5,934 bases of DNA from assembly GCA_001799975.1 (NCBI GenBank), contig MGUQ01000083.1, positions 437 through 6,370 of the forward strand, written 5' to 3'. This document shows, in pieces, positions 4,676 to 5,934 of this stretch. The notes beneath the pieces are model-generated. The model was not told where the DNA came from. It worked only from the letters and a program-made list of their open reading frames with translations, and searched no databases. This DNA comes from Elusimicrobia bacterium RIFCSPLOWO2_01_FULL_54_10 (GTDB lineage Bacteria; Elusimicrobiota; Elusimicrobia; 2-02-FULL-39-32). The stretch's first letter is position 1; each line of letters starts with the position of its first letter. A program made the position numbers and the translations under genes.

Positions 4676-5934
4676 TCAGGCCTTGGGCACCGGGACGAGG
4701 AGGGAAAGGTCCAGAGCGCAGTTCAGGTAGCGGTAATCCTTGCCCATCTCCGACCACGGGATGAACTGAAGTGAAATTTTTTCTTCCTCCAAAACGGTGG
4801 AAAGCATTCCGGCGAAATCGTCTTCGCTCAAGAGTGGCGTGGGCGGGGGACCCAGCACGAGAGCCACGGAGCAGTTCGATTCCTTGCAGACACGCGAAAA
4901 ATAATTGTAGTCCTGCTTGCCTTCATATATAAACGAGCGCTCAGCCAAGCGCGTGAGACGGAACTTGAGTTTGTGTTTTTTAAGAATTAAATAAAATTTG
5001 GTGCGCAGGTTGGCATAATCGGCTTTCTTGCCCTTGGGATAAAAACAAACCACTTCCACAGCGCGCAAGGTCAAGTCTGCGTCGGGTTCGTCGGGATCCG
5101 GCTTTTCATCCGCAGCCGACGCGGGTGCTGGAGCCGGCGCTTCCTGAGGCTTGGGAGCGGCGGGAGCCGCCTTTACCGCCAGTGCGGGAGGCGGAGTCGG
5201 GGGGACAGGGGGCGGAGGAGGCGTGGCTTTGACCTCAGAAGCAGCCTTGACCTCGTATGCAGGCTTGAGTGGAGGCGCAGGAGGCGGCGGAGACGGAGCA
5301 GGAGGGGGCACTGCCTGCTGCGGCGCGGGCGGCGAAGTGATGGCGTCGTTTAACCGCTTCATGATTCCCTGCAGTTCCTCATCTTTGACTTTGGGATCTT
5401 CATTATTCGCTGCTTTCTTGACTTCCTTGGTTTCCTTCGCAGTCTCAGCCTTGGGGTCTTCCATCAGATTTCTGAGCATGGGCAAGTCCACTTTGAGATT
5501 CATCAGACTGGCCGTGGCGAAAATTTTCTTGACCGCTCCTTCCAGCTCGCGGATGTTGGATTTATAATGTTCCGCCACAAACATGACCTGCTCGTTGGTC
5601 AGGGTCAAATCAATCTGGTCCGCCTTGCTTTTAAGGATGGCGGCGCGTGTTTCCAGATTAGGCGGTTTCAAGTCCGTGATCAGGCCCCATTCGAAACGGG
5701 AGCGCAGGCGGTCTTCCAGAGTGGAGAGCTGCTTGGGCGGCCGGTCGGAGGTGACCACAATCTGCTTGCCCGCCTGATGCAGGCTGTTGAAAACATGGAA
5801 GAACTCGTCTTGAGTGGATTCGGAGCCGCCCAAAAACTGGATGTCATCGATGAGCAGGACGTCCAGATTGCGGAATTGGTCCCGGATGCGGGCAATGTTG
5901 CCCTGCCGGATGCCTTCAATCACCAGGCTCATGA
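4676..5934 (-). CDS. DnaA-type AAA+ ATPase with proline-rich linker and novel C-terminal domain (5' cut)
   Basis: The visible part is 418 residues, numbered here from the Met at 5932; this Met is internal, because DnaA homology continues upstream. The C-terminal half of a DnaA domain III is clear: Walker B 'VLLIDDIQF' (25-33), sensor I 'IVVTSDRPP' (58-66), box VII with the arginine finger 'LEDRLRSRFEWGL' (72-84), and sensor II 'SNIRELEGAVKKI' (125-137). Walker A lies outside the window. In DnaA a helix-turn-helix domain IV that binds DnaA boxes should follow. Here there is instead a charged stretch (160-200), a linker with about 30 prolines in residues 201-270, and a 130-residue alpha/beta domain (about 288-415) with no helix-turn-helix. 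It is therefore not the housekeeping DnaA. Loss of domain IV recalls Hda, which inactivates DnaA, but the tail is unlike Hda. It heads a three-gene run with the kinase and rhomboid. Confidence 0.85.
   Translation of the reverse strand, partial: MSLVIEGIRQGNIARIRDQFRNLDVLLIDDIQFLGGSESTQDEFFHVFNSLHQAGKQIVVTSDRPPKQLSTLEDRLRSRFEWGLITDLKPPNLETRAAILKSKADQIDLTLTNEQVMFVAEHYKSNIRELEGAVKKIFATASLMNLKVDLPMLRNLMEDPKAETAKETKEVKKAANNEDPKVKDEELQGIMKRLNDAITSPPAPQQAVPPPAPSPPPPAPPLKPAYEVKAASEVKATPPPPPVPPTPPPALAVKAAPAAPKPQEAPAPAPASAADEKPDPDEPDADLTLRAVEVVCFYPKGKKADYANLRTKFYLILKKHKLKFRLTRLAERSFIYEGKQDYNYFSRVCKESNCSVALVLGPPPTPLLSEDDFAGMLSTVLEEEKISLQFIPWSEMGKDYRYLNCALDLSLLVPVPKA
4679..5077 (-). other. Unrecognised C-terminal alpha/beta domain of the DnaA-like protein
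   Basis: Residues about 286-418 alternate predicted strands and helices: strand 'AVEVVCFYP' (291-299), helix 'DYANLRTKFYLILKKHK' (305-321), strand 'KFRLTRLAERSFIYE' (323-337), helix 'YNYFSRVCKESN' (342-353), strand 'CSVALVLGPPP' (354-364), helix 'SEDDFAGMLSTVLEEEK' (369-385), strand 'ISLQFIPW' (386-393). I recognise no family. The layout resembles a small sandwich fold such as receiver-like or nuclease-like domains, but no catalytic signature or phospho-acceptor pattern stands out. It sits where DnaA would bind DNA. Confidence 0.5.
5093..5335 (-). other. Proline/alanine-rich linker, G-rich on the plus strand
   Basis: This segment encodes residues 200-280 of the DnaA-like protein. It is low complexity, dominated by Pro and Ala, with three spaced 'VKA' units (228-230, 234-236, 253-255) that hint at internal duplication. 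It is probably an extended, disordered tether between the ATPase and the C-terminal domain. The plus strand is strongly G-rich, with G runs around 5186-5216. Confidence 0.8.

Noticed and set aside
5186..5222. Possible G-quadruplex on the plus strand
   Set aside because: Only three runs of three or more G occur, with one gap of about ten bases, so the canonical four-run pattern is not met; the G bias follows from proline codons on the other strand.
5151..5567. Glycine/alanine-rich open frame on the plus strand
   Set aside because: It is the complement of the Pro/Ala-rich linker. Its composition mirrors that coding strand and it has no independent start signal or family resemblance.
5930..5932. 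ATG at 5932 as the true start of the DnaA-like protein
   Set aside because: It would begin just before Walker B and omit Walker A. The reading frame is still open to the edge, and the residues after it align with the middle of DnaA domain III.

Overview
The window holds six clear protein genes and one edge-truncated gene, all on the minus strand, so the biology reads from right to left. It looks like a fragment of a bacterial genome, probably from a poorly cultivated Gram-negative lineage. The DnaA-like ATPase with a foreign tail beside a multi-GAF histidine kinase, the 'MIPLRD' rhomboid and the near absence of Shine-Dalgarno sites would fit a candidate phylum such as Omnitrophica or Elusimicrobia. 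That placement is a guess from general impression. No rRNA, tRNA, CRISPR array or insertion sequence is visible.

Right-hand block (5934 to 1512), a tightly packed run of three genes with gaps of 10 and 7 bases. First is a protein, cut by the window edge, with a DnaA-type AAA+ ATPase domain. Where DnaA would carry its DNA-binding domain IV, it has a proline-rich linker and an unrecognised alpha/beta domain. Next is a soluble 826-residue hybrid sensor histidine kinase with three GAF-like regions, an intact HisKA H-box and an intact HATPase domain, but no receiver. Third is a complete rhomboid intramembrane serine protease. The spacing predicts one transcript, and I infer a signalling unit in which a replication-initiator-like ATPase is genetically tied to a cytoplasmic sensor.

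Middle block (about 504 to 1475), visibly lower in G+C than the gene block to its right. It holds a free-standing single-motif LAGLIDADG endonuclease-like gene and a HigB/HigA (RelE-type) toxin-antitoxin pair. The pair has its own near-ideal promoter with an inverted repeat in the spacer, and the promoter lies so close to the toxin start that the mRNA is probably leaderless. A 9-base direct repeat brackets the toxin-antitoxin module. The block looks like a small accessory islet placed between the rhomboid gene and folE.

Left edge (1 to 455): the first 151 codons of folE, GTP cyclohydrolase I, with all three zinc ligands visible, cut only by the window edge. Beyond the genes there is no unannotated stretch longer than about 60 bases.
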